Source: Acholoe squamosa
Lineage: Eukaryota; Annelida; Polychaeta; Phyllodocida; Polynoidae
Reading direction: 5' to 3'
Assembly: GCA_949317995.1 (NCBI GenBank)
Contig: OX439049.1
Coordinates: forward strand, 15,066,395-15,130,394
DNA length: 64,000 nucleotides
Made by a program: the position numbers and the translations under genes. How positions within the stretch are numbered: the stretch's first letter is position 1; each line of letters opens with the position of its first letter. The notes beneath the pieces are model-generated. The model worked only from the letters and a program-made list of their open reading frames with translations, searched no databases and had not been told where the DNA came from. Shown here one piece after another: positions 48,896 through 61,900 of the stretch.

Positions 48896-50890
48896 CGTCA
48901 CTAAATGCTGGAATGACTGCCCTATCAAATCCTATGTAGTTACCTCACGAAATGCTGATTGTACTTGACAGTTGTAGTGTATTACCTACGACCAGCCATT
49001 CTAATCTTTAGGGTTTCAAATCATAGTGGATGTGTACAGTACTAGTAATATCTTCAGAAATGCTCTCCAGACTGAGACATAAAGGAGAGATGGCGGCATG
49101 TTGGGACCAGGTCCAGGTTTGTGGTTGCCCATGGTGCTACATACATGTACTAACATCACCACAGACACTGACCACAGACAATAGCCTGGGGAGGGATGGG
49201 GAAGGTTTTTATGGTTTTAAATAGGGTTTCTTTTTTTTTTAAAGTGAGCTTACTGGACCTTTATATTTTGAGCACTGATAGTTGATGGCATCATCCATAT
49301 AAATTATGTATTCTTTATGACTGGCTCACTGACTGACTATGCCAAACATCAAAGAGCACAGCAACAGTCTTGTCGACAGTCCAATCCTCAAAGACAGGTC
49401 GTTCACCTTTTGCACATCCAGGTAGATGCTAAAACTTAACAGGGGTAGGCAGATCGCAAAGTGCTGGAGCAAACGTACGAATCGTCGTAGCAATGCGTTT
49501 TCAATGGGATTGATAGGCAAATTGCTCCTGGAAAATTTTCAGATTCTCTGTTGTAAATTGGGGTATTGTAGGGGATGGGGAGGCGGCATAGGACCAAAAC
49601 ATTTCAGTTTCTACCTCTAGATAGGATATATGTTTTAGGAGATTTAGGAGAATATGCACCAAGATTTTGCCATAAGACTTTGGAATGAGTTGGGAAATTG
49701 CAGTCAGAAGATTACTATGGATCGGGGCCCTTTGTAGATTAACATCGAACCACGTGTACAAAGGCCGACTAGTGCCTCCCTGCAACAGTGCACACACTTC
49801 CTTATTAAGAGGAAAGTCTGCCAGTGATTATACCCTGATAAGAATTTTATACAAGGATCGTTAGGTGCATACATATATTAACGTCATTACATTTCTGCTC
49901 ACCTACTTGCACGGATGGGTATACCCAGTGCCTCTAATGGGTTCTACAGACGGAGTATCCATTAAAAACACCTAGAACCCCTCTGTCAGTCGATCAATGA
50001 CGTCACAGGACGTGGATCCTGTTGTGCTCTACAGGGATTCGACGTGGTACTCCAAAATTGCGTCTCCTTGGTCCTGGAGCTGGGTCAGGGGAGGGAGAAA
50101 ATGGATCCTCCATTAGTAAAAGGACAGGTGGTATGACGTGGACATTTTGTCATTATGCTATTACCCTCCTTGGGAGTGGGAAGAGAATTCATCATGGTGA
50201 CTTCTTAACATACTACTACTGCATCTTGAGTGTTGTACCAAAAGTTCCACAGGTGTAGCATTGATATTTGCATTCGTATGGCTGCGTACGATCGAAGTGA
50301 AATGATCCTCAGTCCAGGTTAGCACCATTTGTAAATCTCTAAACTCTACACTCCTCGTAGTATCCATATATCTGTGCTGTACATTACTGATAACCTTGGA
50401 GGAGGGTGCTATCCTTAACGAGGAGTGCCAATAAAGCTGTTAAAAACTCAGACAATCTAATCCAACATCTTCTCTTGTGGTAACTATGATGTAGGGCAAA
50501 CTAACTAGGATTGTGACTGAGGCACCAGTCATGAACTTCATGAATTCAAATTTCTCAATTTATCTGAAATGGGCCTAGTGAGGACATTCCACTCTAGGTC
50601 AGTTTCTTTTGTAATACTACCCATTCTGGATCAGTTGATGATTTATAAACCAAACCCATATATTGTGTATCGTGCGATGCATTTTGATTCCAAGAACTCC
50701 TGAAGGGGTATAAATGCCTATACCATCCGTGCAATATGTGTGCTATAGGGGTGATGTTAGGGCATAAAGCACTCTACTGTGACATTAATTAAGCTTGCAA
50801 GTGGATCCGGGTTTTCCCCTGATTTGAGTGAAGTCGTTCAGGTAACTGGTATCATAAAAGGCTGATGCACACAGAAGGTTCTTTTTTAAA

Positions 50891-51073
50891 TAAATGGTAC
50901 ATCTTTGACTTGAGCTAAAGGAACAGGTGGACTTCTGGTGGTAGGTTGTGTGATAATAGTCATGCTCTATAAATGGTACATCTTTGACTTACGCTAAATG
51001 AACAGGTGGACTTCTGGTAGTAGGTGGTGTGATAATAGTCATACTCTATAAATGGTACATCTTTGACTTATAC
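50891..51073. repeat. 79-bp tandem repeat, about 2.3 copies
   Basis: TAAATGGTACATCTTTGACT recurs at 50891, 50970 and 51049. Between them the units share AACAGGTGGACTTCTGGT and GATAATAGTCAT with few differences. Confidence 0.95.
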
Positions 51074-51658
51074 CTAGGAATAATGCATATGCAAAGTAGC
51101 CATGTGGATTGGGTGGGTTGTGTAAACACAGAGGTGACCGGGGACTTTGCTGACTGTCACACCCTGTCTCTACTACTAGAGGGGACTACACTGATAATGT
51201 GGTAGAGACTAGTTTTCCACCCATGGGTAGCACCCTCATTTTGAATTATCTAATAGAGGAATCGACACTGGAACACTGCTCCCAATAATGGGGCTATTCC
51301 TGAGAATATCGAAAAGCTAATAAGATTACATGAGAGAACATTTTGGTGATGTCTCAAGTCACGACTAACCTAACAATTATTGTTCTGTCTGTAATGATTT
51401 GTGAGACATTGTTCCCATTAAGAATAGGTGAAGAACATGCCCAATTTGAACTATCTTTTATAAGAGGATCTAGTTTTTCAAAACTTGAGGAAATGTCTCC
51501 CTTATCGGGTAAATACGCCTGTGGTCTCCCCCAGTTTCCTCTAGGGTCAGCAGAGAAAAGTGAAGAATTCCCCCAGAAACAATATATGAAGTCATGCCTG
51601 TGTTTTGAACATATGATGTAATACATGGAAGTTTGTGATAATATTATATTTGGTTAAC

Positions 51659-51731
<73 letters not shown>

Positions 51732-51734
51732 TAT
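51659..51734. repeat. TA dinucleotide microsatellite
   Basis: About 70 bases of AT/TA with a short imperfect tail. Similar to the array at 33553. Confidence 0.95.
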
Positions 51735-53993
51735 TGAGACCTTGAATTAATTAGGACAGGAAATCGGGGCTAGGATTAAGCCAATATTCAGAAGAAAGTC
51801 ATCACATCACAGACACACATAGTAGAATTTCAGCAATGATCCTCTTACAGGTGGACTTTATGTTCTCTCTACTCAGAAAACTAGTTAATGTTATCAATGA
51901 TTATACTTATAGTACACTGATTGGAACCTTAACGGGCTACGATGGAAGGATGGTGTTTTGTCATACAGCATATTCCAAAAGATGCCATGGATGCCTGGTT
52001 CAACCTGGTTCAAATAAGGTTTCTAAACGAAAAAAGAATCCCTTTAACATCAGAAGTAATAACTATCTGTCTGTTGATATCCATTATTTAACATGCATAT
52101 TGCTATAATTACAATTGGTTCCTCTAGCCGATCTGCAAACTACGCAGCATTCATATTCACTCAAATAACATCCAAAACAGATGGCCACAGGGGACACTTT
52201 CAAATCAACAACATTATTACAGAATTAATTATATTTGTTAAAGCAGACCTGCCCCAGGTGCACTCTCCTCTCCCATGCCTCAGTTCAAAGGGGATAAATT
52301 ATTATTTTGTCACCTTGTTTTTAAAAGTGTCTCATAATGCAATGGTCTTTATGATTCACATAATATTCCATTATAGTGTGGGTTCAAACCTTTCCTTTAT
52401 GAAAAATCAGCACTAATGGCTGATCTGCAAGCTACAGTGGGTCAACTTAAAGAGAGAAATGTCACATTACTTGCTACAATCATTGCCTAGGGCCAAAGGA
52501 CAAGAGTATGAGAGAAGAAGATTGCAAATGGTTAGTATCTCTGACAGGGTCTTTATCTTTTTTTACAAGAATTTATAGCTTCCTTTGGATTGTACTAATT
52601 AAGCTAGCACATAAAAAAACAGAGAGGATATGGTGGTTTGGATGGGATGGGGAGTGAACTTAGTACATATAAATTCATCTTTATTCGCTCATTCGCCTAC
52701 CTTCTGAGAATTGTATAGATACACGCAGTTACTACCCGGGCCAGGATACATCTAAATATTTACAAAGAAAACACACCAGCATGTGGTCAGTCCATAGCCT
52801 GCCTCCTGATAAAGGATACACCTCGGTAAAGGAAGTGTAGATAAAACATAATAATAAAGACCTATGCATGACTTGCAGTCCTTTCTTACCTACTTGGTGA
52901 TGTCATTTTGAACCAACCTCTTAGAGTATATATTTATGTCCAGAAAGCGTGACCTTGGGGAACGTGTTTATGATTAATTCTGATTAAGCTAAGGTGGTTG
53001 TCGCCCCCATCCGACAGTTGGACAGTAGGCTGAAAAACTACTGTCCTATGAAAGTATTGTTTTTCCTGTCAGAGAGTGCTGAAACCTGGGAACGGGGCTT
53101 ATATGGCCGCTTGTGCTCTACAAGAAATATCAGGACTTTACCTATCACGGATCCAAAGATAAGCACTGTTAAACGTAATTATAGGACCATATTGACCCAT
53201 CCTAACAAAATGGTACGGAAGTCGCAAATAGAAAATGTTTAGAAATTGCCATATTCATTTACAGCTCATCAGGAGCTTTCATTTGGTATATAACACTTGT
53301 ATATTTGAACCAGGTTGCCCTCTGTGGGTTGTCTAGCAGTAAATGTAGTTGTATCAATTAATAAAATATTAAACTAAGATAATAAACATATTAAACATAT
53401 AATAATTCATAAATCCTATATAATTCCTATGTAATGCTATATAACCACAAAAGTTATAGCTATGTCTATTAGGCATTTGGGGCTTTAAGTAAGTTTAGTA
53501 AGCAAGGTTTCTAAAAGACATCTACCCATAGGTTACAAAAATGCTAAAATATCAATTTTGAAACTTTTGATACTTTTGACACTATGCAACTTGAAAAGGC
53601 TATAGCTAGGCTTCTACATGTGCGACTTCAGTACTAATTTGTAAAGATGGGTCATGCCAATAACCTCTGAATGCAGACCCCTAGCTTCTTATAACACAAT
53701 CAGGTGTCCTACATGTAGGATAGTAGGCTTATGTGGGCTAAGATGTTTTATCTGATTTGCCGATATTAGAGTGAATCAACATGAGCTTGCATTTGCATGG
53801 TAGTTAAGTCTAGGAAAGGGCAGAAGTGTTAATTAACAGTTTCCCTGAAAAAACCTTGAGCAATATTTATGAGACATTGGCAGTCGATGATTTTGTTGGT
53901 TCATGTTTTAGCAGACACGCTCATATTGAGCTGCCTATAAGAAAATAAGATGTACACCTTAACAAAATGTCATTGAAATAATGGTATGATACT

Positions 53994-54155
53994 CCAGGGG
54001 CGTGGGAAGCAGCTTCAGAGTGGGTGGGACCAGGGGGGTTTTCTGCAATTTTTGACCTCCCTTTGCTTGACCTTTTAGTTTTGACCCTTTGAGGAGTTGG
54101 CCAAAAGTGGGGGGGGGACATGTCCCCCCTGCCCCACTGCTTTCCACGCCCATGT
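53994..54155 (-). mobile_element. MITE-like element, copy 2, inverted relative to copy 1
   Basis: Same family as the element at 14024-14180, in the opposite orientation: it starts CAGGGGCGTGGGAAGCAG and ends CTTTCCACGCCCATG. Flanking TACTC occurs on both sides, a probable 5-bp target duplication. Ends are approximate by one or two bases. Confidence 0.85.
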
Positions 54156-54733
54156 ACTCGTCCATAAGTTGCCAAAGATGCGTCATTATTTTCACATAGA
54201 TTACTTGTACCAGCGTACTGCCACCTGGGGCTTCTTGTAAAAATACTCTGGTTCACTGCAAAAAAAAAATATGGTGGTCCACTGTCCATGATCGTTCTAT
54301 TTACGAAGATCCCTTGTACATTTGACAGTTGTTTTTACAGTGTACATTGAAATCTTAACACACAAGTTGGGTTGGCATGGACAGTGTACGAGGCGTTAAC
54401 CCTAGATACATGCTCACATACCAGTATTGTAAATCTTAGAAAGATTAAGAGAATTAGGCCCAATGACAACAATGAGGATATGACATACTGATTAAGTGCA
54501 CGTAGACCAACCATCGAATAAAGGGACAATCCTTTACAAAGAATTACCCCGTATGACATTCTCAGGCTTTTGCCGAACTCCTTTCTATAGGATTACATTA
54601 TTCATCCCTCTACTCCCACGATCGCCCATTGAGAGAGTTTAAATTCATTTCATGCTATACAAACTCAACAAAGGTTTTTTTATTTATTTTCTAATTTATC
54701 TAACCTACAGAGTACACACCCTCTTGCTTCCCC

Positions 54734-54964
54734 TAACCCCTTGAGGCACTCATAGTACATTACAACACCGTGCCCAGTGGGCATCTTGCATGATTCAGAG
54801 TTAAGTTGACAGGGTTAGATTACTGCAATACCTTGGCCTTTTTAGATTGGTTCGTTCGTGAACGGTCAACTTGAAGCGACAATGCAGTGCTGGAAAGCAG
54901 ACATCGCCAGCAGGTGCAGTAATGCATCAGTGCATTAATGCATCTGTGGCCTTTAAAGGGTTAA
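54734..54964. mobile_element. Palindromic CCTTTAAGG-family element with both ends visible
   Basis: Left end TAACCCCTTGAGGCACTCA and right end TGGCCTTTAAAGGGTTAA. The core contains CAATGCAGTGCTGGAAAGC and a GCATCAGTGCATTAATGCATC run. 231 bp. Confidence 0.7.
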
Positions 54965-55143
54965 GCCTCAGGTAGGTGTGGTGGACCATGTCCTCTCCAT
55001 ATCCTGAATGAATTAATTGTGTCATCACAATACAGCCAGTGCAGATGGATCAATTATATTACGATGTAACTATAGGCACATTCACATAATGAGGCTCGCC
55101 TTAATATGAATGTATGATTTATTTCACACTGTGGTTTGGGTTT

Positions 55144-55446
55144 TCACGTAACACATCTTTTTGAACAGATCCGGTATTTTGACATTGAATCGCCCCACCT
55201 GTCAATGCAATCATAATACTTGAAGATAGTTTGACAATTATGAGAAATCTTCATGACAGCTGAATTTTCACATTTCTCTGTATAGTATTTGATATTCACG
55301 TGTTCGCCTTGTGAGCCTATGTACAAATTCAAACAATAGTAGGCTTTTGATGTTAACTTCCACGGGTTAAGACACCCTTGAAAATTTACAATTGCAGACA
55401 AACTGCCAGAATTGTAAGACATTTGATCAATTCCAAATGACTCCAA
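55144..55446 (-). CDS. Unproven cysteine-rich secreted-type terminal exon candidate
   Basis: Minus-strand open stretch of about 100 codons ending in TGA. It has eight cysteines in a spread typical of extracellular proteins: GCLNPW, YYCLNL, EKCENS, HNCQTIF, YYDCIDRW, RICSKRC. It begins after an in-frame TAG in a weak acceptor context (CTACATAG or TTTTGGAG), or at an internal Met eight codons in. The first Met has no signal peptide behind it, so an upstream exon would be needed. Composition and cysteine density look more protein-like than other reading frames here, but no family is recognised and length alone is within chance. Confidence 0.35.
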   Translation of the reverse strand: MESFGIDQMSYNSGSLSAIVNFQGCLNPWKLTSKAYYCLNLYIGSQGEHVNIKYYTEKCENSAVMKISHNCQTIFKYYDCIDRWGDSMSKYRICSKRCVT

Positions 55447-55561
55447 AAGAGACTATGTAGTTGTAGATCAGTTGCATGATGACTCCACTCAATCAAAAAA
55501 CATCGACAGGAAACTGTAAATGGAGTTGCACCAAGTAAAGTACAAAGGTCCCACTGCCTAG

Positions 55562-55766
55562 AACCTTTCAGGACTGCATGATGCCTAGCTTTCCTTTGAT
55601 GTCATGAATACAAATGTGCTTACCAGCACTATATTGAAGCATCATGCCAGGCCTTTGGGAGTGTACCAACCTGTAGGGTCAGCATGATGCAGCTGTGAGG
55701 ATTACATTGTATTAATGTACCATGGGCCATGTGGTATCAAATAACCATGCTACACATAAAGGGTTA
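55562..55766. mobile_element. Palindromic CCTTTAAGG-family element
   Basis: Starts ACCTTTCAGGACTGCATG and ends TACACATAAAGGGTTAAT. Inner cores include TTGAAGCATCATGCCAGGCC and GGTCAGCATGATGCAGC. 205 bp. Confidence 0.65.
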
Positions 55767-58280
55767 ATGTCAAGTGGATCCTCCTGTCCTTACGTCACGA
55801 TAGGATATACCTCATCAGGGGACCAGAAATTACTCTGGGAAACAAGACCACAAAGCGGATTCATTAACATCTAATCACCTCTTATCAGGATTAATGACCT
55901 AACACTAATCTCTCCAGACTGTTCTCCAGGTCAAAGGTTAATCCCATGACAGTTAAGGTAGTGTAACAAGGGATTTTATTTATCACTGTCGGGACACTGC
56001 AAATGTGACATAATCAAATTGTACTAAACAGATCTAAAGTGGATCAAAAGGGTGCGTTTGTAAAATATGTGAAGCCCACTCTGATTTCTACAAACTTCAC
56101 AGGAGCGGGGCATATCTCATCAAAATTAGCGATCATGATGTCTTGTCTCTCTTATTAGCTGGATTTATTTATTATCTGACTGACCCAAGCACTTCTGTTG
56201 AGGCCTGTTAACCGTAGACACAATCAATGCCTAATCTCACAGGGATTTGTTTAACCAACTATAGACCTCTATAGCTTGTCATATGAAAGGGGAATTTAAA
56301 AATCAATGGGTGGGAGACGGTTGTTGTTTACTTTTTGAGTTATTTGCTGAGGGCTTGTATCCTGAGTCAGATGCAGGACCAACTAAATCAGAGTGTCTAT
56401 CTGTGCCTTTACTAAAACGACTTTCCGATAATCAAAACAAATTATGATATTGAAAATGATAACGTTGGTGAACATTTTAGACCACTATCCCATACAACAA
56501 ACCCCCTTCCTTATTCCAGGGACCTTCTCAACACATCCTCGTCCCCCGTCCTTCCCATCCCCCACCACATCCTTACTACCACAGCCAGGACATTGTGCCA
56601 ACTGCTAACCTACCCTACCAGTCAACCAGACTTCATATTTAGCCCTGGATGAGTCTCTTCCGCCAACAGACTGAGTCACTGCCAAGCCTAGGGCTGCTTG
56701 GTGGAGGCAGTTTTTCTTCTCCTTGCTTGACTTATTTGTGTCCCTTTAGTTAACCACAGAGGTAGGTAAGCAGTTAGAGGGGTCTGCTGCTATTGTGAGT
56801 AGGCTATAGCTATTACATCTACCCCTCCCTGAGGCTATGACATCTGATAGTCACCTGTACTTATCAGGTCTGCCTGATCCTTCTTGTCCCTTTTCCTCCA
56901 TTATGTCTAGGTAACCTGAAGGCTTTTTGGCAAAAAGATGAAATGAGATAATCTAATTTAGAGGACAAAATGCGTCAATATAGACATGTGCTTTGGCATG
57001 GATGTCTAATTGTCTTTCCAAATTAAATTACACTAATTATGTCCTTATGGAAACGATTTGTGTCAGCTAATGACAACATGCTGGTTTGAAGCAAGAAGAA
57101 GATGACAATATTCGTATATTCTGAGCATGTTTGCATTTTGTCAGGACCCTTCAGGCACAACATAAACTTGATCTCTGAGCTGGGTAAGCTCAAAATTTTC
57201 TAAGGTCATTTATTTGCACATGTGTTGGGAAGGAGACACTGTGACTTTATACGGACACGTTCACCAATCACTGATGAAAAAATGAATATCACGATGCAGT
57301 TAATTATATCGTGTCTGTAATTGTAGGGTAATCAGACTGAGACTTGGAGTTACCTCAGGAGGTTTCTATCTCACCTCTTATCAGATAACTAGTCTAAACA
57401 CAGATGACACTGATGTGGCACCAGTGTCACTTCTCAGAGACAGCACACATCCCCGATATGGGCCACTGAATCGTTCTGCATGCAGTTAGTAGAACACAAA
57501 GTCGAAAAAATACGATAAAGGCCAATGCAGGAGAGAGTGGCAAATAAACCTCAACATTCATGACAGTCCATGATGTACGTTATCCCTGATGTAAATCAAG
57601 GTACCAGTACATGGTATCCAGACTGGTCCGATAAAAATAAATTGTGTCTCGGACACCTGATCCCGTGTATAGGCTCACAACGACTTCAGGTGTCGTGATA
57701 CTTAAGTTAAGCATATCTATCACTCTTGCCTATATAGACAGCTCTCAGAGAATCTTTTCAGTCTGGGCAATTTTGGGACAATAAACCTGTTTCTTTCAAG
57801 TTTCCTGCCATTTTGGCTCTGTTTTCACAGGATTTCGGCTGGCACCAGACTCCCATGCTGCAACATTTGCCAACAGACAGATGGAGAGTGTATGGGAGCC
57901 AACGTCTCACAAGATGTACTTATGCCAGCATACAATCATGTCGTGGTTGTTGGAACCATTGTATTTTGTATCAGCCTCACCCTTTTAGGAGTTACACAGT
58001 GTGATAGCTACAATGTGTTAATGACAAATTGTCATGTCTGCATGGCCAGAGAAACTTACCAGGGCTGCATTCATGCATGAGCCCAGCTTAATATGGAGGT
58101 AGCGGGATGAGGAGGTAGCGGGGTGCATTATCTTGCAAACTACCAGATTAACAAATGGTGTCACCACTGGATATTCTGTAACATCGGTATATAAACGCCA
58201 GACATGATACACAGTTCTGGAGCTTAATATATGCGTTTAGTTGATTCTAACAAAAGACTAACCAGGATTTGGACAGACTA
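55767..58280. other. Intergenic or unassigned sequence
   Basis: Mostly unique sequence. A partial core palindrome lies near 58045-58085 (CCAGGGCTGCATTCATGC). I see no supported gene. Confidence 0.5.
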
Positions 58281-58981
58281 GGGATCGCAACCCCAGCAAT
58301 CTTAGTGTAGGTACATATCATAAGACCTGGCCGGTCTACCCTATCTAATGCAGTGGTTGCAGGCCTGTCAGGAATAGCAGGTCCTGGGATTACTTCACTA
58401 TTCCTTTTCCAGCACTAAGATCACTGCGATCTTAGTGAAAGAATTGCATAGTGGTTTCACCTAAGTACAAGAGCACTTACAGGGAACACTCCTGATCGAA
58501 AGAGTGAATAGCCTGCTGCATACATTTAGAGGGGAGGGAGGATGTTTGCTGAGTGTCCTTGAGGGCTCTTAGGGCTACTCATGCGTTAAGTGCACTGTAA
58601 GGTAATTCTTCCCTTCTCTCTCTTTGTCCTGGGGGGGGAGGGCACAATGCTTCTAATAGGCAAGCATAAATCATACATTCATGGGAACAACTCTTGAATA
58701 CTGTTCGGGGGTCAACTGCACCCTGTGCTCTTTTGTTAGCCCATATGGGGATGGGGAACAATGGTATATACACTGTTGTGAAGAAGAGTGGCTCCACAGC
58801 TATTCCTTTATTTTGGGACTCTTACCCCTGTGCCCAGTCAGTACGTCTTGGAATAGTGTAGGAGGGCTGAGGCTAAGATGCGATATTAGTGCTGGCTAGG
58901 AAATGTGAACGCAGTCTAATCTTAAGATCGCTTAATAGGATAAGGTAGAATAATTCCTAAGATCGCTGAGGTTGCAATCCC
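58281..58981. mobile_element. 701-bp element with about 25-bp inverted ends
   Basis: Left end GGGATCGCAACCCCAGCAAT continuing CTTAG is matched, inverted with three mismatches, by CTAAGATCGCTGAGGTTGCA continuing ATCCC at 58957-58981. Inside, AAGATCACTGCGATCTTAGT (about 58416-58435) and CTTAAGATCGCTTAATAGG (about 58921-58939) repeat the same ATCTTAG motif, suggesting a nested or composite non-autonomous element. No transposase frame seen. Confidence 0.7.
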
Positions 58982-61900
58982 AGGATGTTTTGAATTAACC
59001 TCCTGGTGAGATGTGACCGTGGATATTTAAAAAGAAATATTGATTTTATTTTCTATTAAAACTAAAGAGTCCTTGAGAATAGATCCCATTGAAAAGAGAA
59101 CGTCACCTTGAAGGCATGCACTAGTAAGTCTAATTTTCTATAAATAGTTATCTTGATATTTCAGAAGATGGCAATTACTTCCTGCTGCAACATAATAACA
59201 AGGATATTGATATAAAATAAAAGGTTTCATTTGAAAAGAATGGTGTGGCTATCAGCTTTATTCTCTCATATACCTTGCCAGAAATACAACAAAATAAAAT
59301 ACCATATTAGCCTGTATAAAGTCTTGTAGTCTTATACAAGCACCGGTCGTGAAGGAGAAACAGAGAGGGTTAGGGAAACAGATCAATGCACTCAAATAAG
59401 TGCCTATCTTACAAGAACACCTGGGATAATATTGCTTCTAAGATATCTATGGGTACATGTGATCACAAGGGCCCAGTAATGTATCCTTTTATCATCCAGT
59501 AAACCATTCTGAGGGATACATGAGGTCATCATGGAGCATTTAGCTTGAAAGCAGACATAAATCGTACATAATGTTCTCATGTTCAATGTACTTAGCCATC
59601 CTCACAGGATGTCTATGCCCTCCTTGCTATGCTCTTACTGAAGCTAATGTGATTCAGATACAATATGGCTAGACAAGACATCGCCGAGAAAGGTCATTTA
59701 GGTAAAATATAGCCTTAGTAGATGGTTCTTAACAACAGAGTTATCTCCACTCATTTGCCGACCTGACTCACATTTTGACCCTATGCAATTTACCCTGACT
59801 AAAGGAAAAGAGTTATCATTTTATGTCCAAAGGATGACTTACTTATGTTGTGGATTAAGCTTTATGATATGTACTTTCTAGAGCATATATCGAGTCTAAT
59901 TAAGCCATGTTTCCACAGCACGCTAGAACTAGTAACAAAATATATACATTGTATCAGCAACCACATATACGATGGTTAATTTCCGATGACAAAGATACTT
60001 CCACAGTACATTTCTGATTTTGTTGATTTTCAATGAAGAAAATGAAATATGTTTGATATTTCATTGGCATACTAAAACAGAATGCACAAATTATCTAACA
60101 CGTTTGACTTGTCATTGGAAAAGGACGATGTAAGCAGTTGCCGAAATATTTTGTCGTTTAGACATTCTATCACTGTGGACACACCACTTTACCTGGTCTT
60201 AACCTGGATGAATAAGTCATGTCAGTACACGTGGTGTATGTAAGTGTAGTTGTCTCATTACTTTCAGGTCAGTCTAATTTATAGTGGTCCTGAAATAGTC
60301 TTAAGAATGTTGTACAGTCAGAAGGGTAATACATAAAAATTTACGATAGAGACCGTGTTTTCCTCAGCATCCAAAGGTCAATCAAAATGTTCTAATTCAG
60401 TTTATTTCATTCAATTCTACATCGTTTTAGGGTGTTATACTTATGTGAGTCTTGAGGTGCATACCCTCTCATTCTTGTTCCTCTTTATGAAATGCTCATC
60501 TAAAATGCATCATTTGACCTCGAGAAATTCGCCATTGCTTTTACGCTCATCTTCCTGATCTTGCAAATACACCTAACACATGGATACTGCGACCGTTATG
60601 GCATATATTCCTAATTAGAATTAATTTAGACATGTCTGGATATGAATCTAAGGGACAAAGGACCTTTGTCTGAAACAGCCTCCAGGTATCTGATACTTAT
60701 TACACTTCACAAGTGATCAACCTTTGCAAAACACCTGCAAATCACAAAGCGTTTTTTTTTTCAATAATAACATCAATGTTAACCTGGTACTCATTTGAAA
60801 CAGCCGATTAGTCAAAGGCTTATACGCCCCAATATGGGAATCTTCAAGAATCATGTCTAAGTGAGGACACAATACAAGGTCAGCTGGTTAACAAGGCTGT
60901 ATATATGTGCCAGACAGTCTATGTATGAAAAGGGTGCTACTTACACATAATAAAATCTGCACTATACTCTCTACAACCCCTAATTACCACTGTCTGCCTT
61001 ATGTATTATATGATATGGTAGGCCCTAGAGCCATCTAAGTTAGACTCACACAAGGAAAGTGTAAGTTGTCATTGTAGCACAGTATAGGAGACCTTCAGTC
61101 GAAAGATGATACTTTCTCAAAGCAAGTCTTCAGATAAGACTTGATTTTATCCTCATGATCTCTCAAAATTTGTGTCTCCTTTTCTCGACAATGCGCCAAT
61201 ATAGTGCTGGACCCTGACCCTGTCCCCTTGCAGAGTTCTATACATAGTAAATTGTCTAAATCAAGGGGGAGCACTTATATGTGTGAAAGTCAGAACCCTC
61301 CACTAACGAACATGATCCTGAGTTCATATTGGGGAAGAACTAGGTGATATCCCTATTGATGATTAGTTGATCCTGTGAACATCATTGTCAAGTATAGGCC
61401 TATATCCTATAATCTATGTCTAGACAGTTACCTAATTTAAGACTACGTCCTTTTGTTCCAGGTGTGAGGATGGTGGCATTTCTGTACTAGGACAGGTACT
61501 AAGGCACTTTGAACCCCAACTCACTTCCTGTGGACACAGGAGGTAAAAAGCCTCCTTACCAACCAGACCGTCGTGCCGTCTGGCTACATACAGCAAAGCA
61601 CCTGAGAGTAGAGGTCCTACACCTGAAGCACCAACCAAAACACTGCAAGAACCACCAGGCAATGTTCTAGGTACCTCTCTCCTTCCATTGCCAGCACACA
61701 ATGTACACACTGCACCATGATCGACATGTGCAGCACTGGGGAATAAAGACTGGGAATGAAGAAATAAAACAAGTAAAAGATAATAGAGTTTGGAGAGGGA
61801 TTCAAGCAGATGAGGATCTCTGGCTGGCTGGTTGGATGGCTGGTTTGGTTTTGGATTGGCTAGAGGTAGGTAGGTTATGCATGGACTGCAGAGCACAGAC

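Larger units (their letters stand above)
48896..53993. other. Intergenic or unassigned sequence
   Basis: Holds the 79-bp tandem repeat and the TA microsatellite listed separately. Reading frames of 90-107 codons at 51343-51621 and 52093-52416 (plus strand) show no domain, no repeated codon pattern and no convincing exon borders. Confidence 0.5.

Noticed and set aside
51343-51621. 92-codon plus-strand frame starting with a hydrophobic stretch
   Set aside because: Signal-like start but no exon borders, no cysteine or domain pattern, and length within chance.
61432-61896. 154-codon minus-strand frame
   Set aside because: Other frames over the same bases are also open and none stands out; no domain recognised despite a nice acceptor-like site inside.
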